Notes under the pieces: model-generated
Seen by the model: only the letters and a program-made list of their open reading frames with translations
Databases searched by the model: none
What the model was told of the DNA's origin: nothing
Shown: piece after piece, positions 5,040-7,097 of the stretch
Position numbering within the stretch: position 1 is the stretch's first letter
How the letters are laid out: each line of letters starts with the position of its first letter
Assembly: GCA_958426095.1 (NCBI GenBank)
Contig: CATZYB010000131.1
Span: forward strand, 1-7,097
Length of the DNA stretch: 7,097 bases
DNA from: an uncultured Lachnospiraceae bacterium
Lineage (GTDB): Bacteria; Bacillota; Clostridia; Lachnospirales; Lachnospiraceae
Direction: 5' to 3'
Program-made: the position numbers and the translations under genes

Positions 5040-5090
5040 ATGGAAAAGAAAAGTTTATTCTCCGTCGCAGGCGGCGTGATCCGATGTTGA
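5040..5090 (+). CDS. Possible leader peptide ending in Cys (16 residues)
   Basis: ATG 5040 lies 8 nt after AAGGAAAGG (5023-5031), a good ribosome binding site. The frame reads MEKKSLFSVAGGVIRC and stops at TGA 5088-5090, so the last sense codon is the only Cys codon. It sits between the leader terminator and the binding-protein gene, whose ribosome binding site starts 38 nt later. Two RNA features overlap it: a small hairpin, CGTCG (5063-5067) with CGGCG (5072-5076), and a stretch, TTATTCTCC (5055-5063), able to pair with GGAAAATAA (5133-5141) at eight of nine positions. The second pairing would cover the binding-protein ribosome site. A Cys-sensing translated leader would make sense for sulfate uptake, but a single Cys is thin evidence and translation is unproven. 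Confidence 0.45.
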   Translation: MEKKSLFSVAGGVIRC

Positions 5091-5142
5091 CCGAAAACAA
5101 TATGGAAAATAGTTAAAAAATATGAAAAGAGAGGAAAATAAC

Positions 5143-6216
5143 ATGAAAAAGAATATATTTGGTTTTGGATTGGCAATCGCATTAGTGATCGGAAGTTTGA
5201 CAGCCTGCGGCTCCGGAAGCGCAGAGGGTTCGGAAAGTACAAGTACAACGGCTTCATCCGAAAATTCTGCCGGTGAGTCCGGAGGAGAGACAGTGACACT
5301 GACAAATGTGTCCTACGATCCGACAAGAGAGTTATATGAGGCTTATAATAAGGCCTTTGCAGAGCATTGGAAAGAAGAAACCGGTCAGAATGTGGAAGTG
5401 ACCCAGTCCCATGGCGGTTCGGGAAAACAGGCTTTGGAGGTTGCCAACGGCCTCGAAGCGGATGTGGTTACGCTGGCTTTGGAATACGACGTTAAGGCCG
5501 TAGAGGATGCCGGATTGATCGAGCCAGGCTGGATTGACGAGTTTCCGGATGACAGTGCGCCATATACATCCACCATTGTATTTCTTGTCCGCAAGGGAAA
5601 TCCGAAAAATATTAAAGACTGGGATGATTTAGTCAGAGATGATGTGGGTATTATCACACCGAATCCTAAGACCTCCGGCGGCGCCCGTTGGAATTATCTG
5701 GCGGCCTGGGCTTATGCGGATCAGAAATTCGGCGGCGATGAAGAGCAGATTAAGAATTTTATGAAGACCTTATATGAAAATGTTCTTGTTTTGGATTCCG
5801 GCGCCAGAGGAGCAACCACATCCTTTGTGGAAAACGGCCAGGGGGACGTACTTATTGCCTGGGAAAATGAAGCCTTTCTTTCCATTCAGGACTATCCGGA
5901 TGATTATGAGATCATCACACCGAGCATCAGCATTCTTGCACAGCCATCGGTAGCTGTTGTGGATGAAGTCGTTGACGCCCGGGGAACCCGTGATGTTGCT
6001 ACAGAATATTTGAACTATCTATATTCGGACGAGGCTCAGAGAATTGCCGGGGATAATTATTATCGTCCTTTAAATCAGGATATTCTCCAGGAATATGCCG
6101 ACGTCTTTGATCTGAATATTAATCTTGTAACAATTGATGATTTTGGCGGCTGGGATGCGGCTCAGGAAGAGCATTTTTCCGACGGCGGTGTCTTTGACCA
6201 GATTTACGAAAAATAG
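5143..6216 (+). CDS. sbp: Sulfate/thiosulfate ABC transporter substrate-binding lipoprotein
   Basis: This extracytoplasmic receptor delivers sulfate or thiosulfate to the CysT/CysW permease (CysP/Sbp family). The start is ATG 5143, 8 nt after AGAGAGG (5128-5134). The in-frame ATG at 5122 has no ribosome binding site and would put charged residues before the signal peptide. The signal peptide (KK, then hydrophobic 5-19) ends in lipobox LTAC, so C22 would be lipidated and the protein membrane-anchored. A Ser/Gly/Glu-rich tether runs from 23 to about 49. The binding domain shows family blocks: NVSYDPTRELYEAYN (55-69), SHGGSGKQA (89-97), LEADVVTLALEYD (104-116), NPKTSGGARWNYLAAWA (174-190), DSGARGATTSF (218-228) and GDVLIAWENEAF (234-245). 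It has 357 residues and is complete. Sulfate versus thiosulfate cannot be decided by eye; molybdate is unlikely given these motifs. Confidence 0.95.
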   Translation: MKKNIFGFGLAIALVIGSLTACGSGSAEGSESTSTTASSENSAGESGGETVTLTNVSYDPTRELYEAYNKAFAEHWKEETGQNVEVTQSHGGSGKQALEVANGLEADVVTLALEYDVKAVEDAGLIEPGWIDEFPDDSAPYTSTIVFLVRKGNPKNIKDWDDLVRDDVGIITPNPKTSGGARWNYLAAWAYADQKFGGDEEQIKNFMKTLYENVLVLDSGARGATTSFVENGQGDVLIAWENEAFLSIQDYPDDYEIITPSISILAQPSVAVVDEVVDARGTRDVATEYLNYLYSDEAQRIAGDNYYRPLNQDILQEYADVFDLNINLVTIDDFGGWDAAQEEHFSDGGVFDQIYEK

Positions 6217-6233
6217 GAATCAGGGAGTTATTT

Positions 6234-7070
6234 ATGAGAAAAACTGGAAAAAGAGTAATTCCCGGCTTTGGATTATCTATGGGAATTACACTTGCTATAT
6301 TAAGCTGTGTTGTATTGATTCCACTGGCGTCTCTGGTGATTTTTACAAGCCGGCTTGGATTTGGAGAATTTATACAGACCATTACCAGGGCCCGGGTGCT
6401 CTCCAGTTTTTATGTCAGCTTTATAACAGCGCTGGCGGCATCGCTGATCAACGCCGTTATGGGACTGATTCTGGCATGGGTACTGGTCCGGTATGAGTTT
6501 CCGGGGAAACGGATTATGGACGGAATGATCGAACTTCCCTTTGCACTGCCGACGGCGGTGGCAGGAATTTCCCTCACGTCACTGACCGCAGATAACGGAT
6601 TGGTTGGAAGCTTTTTTGCAAGATTTGGAATAAAGATTGCTTACACCCGTATCGGAATCACCATTGCGCTGGTGTTTATCGGAATCCCCTTTGTCGTGAG
6701 GGCCGTGCAGCCGGTGCTGGAAAAGCTGGACGGTACATATGAAGAGGCGGCCCGGGTGCTGGGAGCAAAGCCGGGGATGATTTTCAGAAAGGTTATTTTC
6801 CCTGAATTAATGCCGGCCCTGCTCACCGGTACGGGCCTGGCCTTCGGGCGTTGTATCGGGGAATACGGAAGCGTTGTCTTTATCGCCGGAAATAAACCCT
6901 ATTATACAGAAATCGCCCCTTTGATGATCATGTCAAAGCTGCAGGAATATGACTATGCCAGTGCGACGGCGATCGCGCTGGTGATGATCATCGCTTCATT
7001 TTTAATTTTGTTTGGGATCAATGTCCTGCAGGCGAGAAATAACCGGAAGATCATGGGAGGTGAGGCATAA
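6234..7070 (+). CDS. cysT: Sulfate/thiosulfate ABC transporter permease CysT
   Basis: CysT pairs with CysW to form the membrane channel through which sulfate or thiosulfate is imported, powered by CysA. The start is ATG 6234, 6 nt after AGGGAG (6222-6227) and 17 bp after the sbp stop. Of the 278 residues, hydrophobic segments lie near 12-38, 59-85, 98-118, 140-160, 190-215 and 243-265, as in the six-helix BPD permease fold. The cytoplasmic EAA loop that contacts the ATPase is EEAARVLGAKPGMIFRKVIFPELMPALLTG (170-199). LPFALPTAVAGISL (101-114) and AFGRCIGEYGSVVFIAGN (203-220) are typical of CysT. The stop TAA (7068-7070) overlaps the next gene's ATG by one base, which implies translational coupling. 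Confidence 0.95.
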   Translation: MRKTGKRVIPGFGLSMGITLAILSCVVLIPLASLVIFTSRLGFGEFIQTITRARVLSSFYVSFITALAASLINAVMGLILAWVLVRYEFPGKRIMDGMIELPFALPTAVAGISLTSLTADNGLVGSFFARFGIKIAYTRIGITIALVFIGIPFVVRAVQPVLEKLDGTYEEAARVLGAKPGMIFRKVIFPELMPALLTGTGLAFGRCIGEYGSVVFIAGNKPYYTEIAPLMIMSKLQEYDYASATAIALVMIIASFLILFGINVLQARNNRKIMGGEA

Positions 7071-7097
7071 TGGAAAATCAAAAAAAACAGTCTCCGG
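7070..7097 (+). CDS. cysW: Start of next gene, probably permease CysW (truncated by window)
   Basis: ATG 7070 shares its A with the TAA stop of cysT and follows GGGAGG (7055-7060) by 9 nt. Only MENQKKQSP and one base of a further codon are visible, so the sequence itself says little. The identity rests on the usual sbp-cysT-cysW-cysA gene order and on the overlap with cysT. A polar, Lys/Gln-rich N-terminus before the first membrane helix fits CysW. Confidence 0.6.

Noticed and set aside
5122..5142. Upstream ATG start for the sulfate-binding protein
   Set aside because: No ribosome binding site. It would add MKREENN before an already complete lipoprotein signal peptide.
4994..5326. Minus-strand 110-codon frame over the sulfate-operon leader
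   Set aside because: It overlaps the signal peptide of sbp and the leader terminator, and its composition is low-complexity with no motif.

Overview
The window looks like a chromosomal segment of an anaerobic Bacillota, most likely a Lachnospiraceae-type Clostridium. The signs are moderate GC, strong AGGAGG-type ribosome binding sites, near-consensus sigma-A promoters, intrinsic terminators, and protein sequences of clostridial character. There is no rRNA, tRNA, CRISPR array, insertion sequence or phage gene. Assignments rest on reading motifs by eye; no search was run.

Layout, all genes on the + strand. (1) 1-1951: the 3' end of truA (tRNA pseudouridine synthase), followed after 25 bp by ptsI, a complete but C-terminally short PTS Enzyme I. 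(2) 2057-2374: a 105-residue protein of unknown function with its own -10 region and a strong terminator. (3) 2425-2650: a gene-free stretch leading to a good promoter, then a small orphan helical protein (2730-2906) closed by another terminator. (4) 2989-4846: a perfect-consensus promoter (TTGACA, 17 bp, TATAAT), a short leader with a hairpin, then larE, tcdA and a 42-residue Asp-Cys-Cys mini-protein, tightly packed as one operon. (5) 4885-7097: the sulfate/thiosulfate uptake operon. It has a promoter, a roughly 220-nt leader, a substrate-binding lipoprotein (sbp/cysP), the permease cysT and the first codons of the next gene, very probably cysW.

Regions 4 and 5 share a sulfur theme. LarE is a PP-loop enzyme that inserts sulfur in nickel-pincer cofactor synthesis. 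TcdA is a ThiF-like tRNA t6A dehydratase whose E. coli counterpart works beside a cysteine desulfurase. The mini-protein carries a putative metal-binding Asp-Cys-Cys, and the last operon imports sulfate or thiosulfate. larB, larC and larA are not in the window, so whether LarE serves lactate racemase here is open.

The part most worth a second look is the leader of the sulfate operon. A strong terminator sits between promoter and gene. Its 3' arm has an alternative upstream partner, and a short hairpin would compete for its 5' arm. Downstream lies a 16-codon ORF with a good ribosome binding site whose last sense codon is Cys. I do not recognise this as a known riboswitch, and it reads like an undescribed attenuation leader. 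Other points of interest are the three-cysteine (iron-sulfur type) signature of LarE, the cysteine cluster of TcdA, and the in-frame hexapeptide duplication and missing C-terminal tail of Enzyme I.
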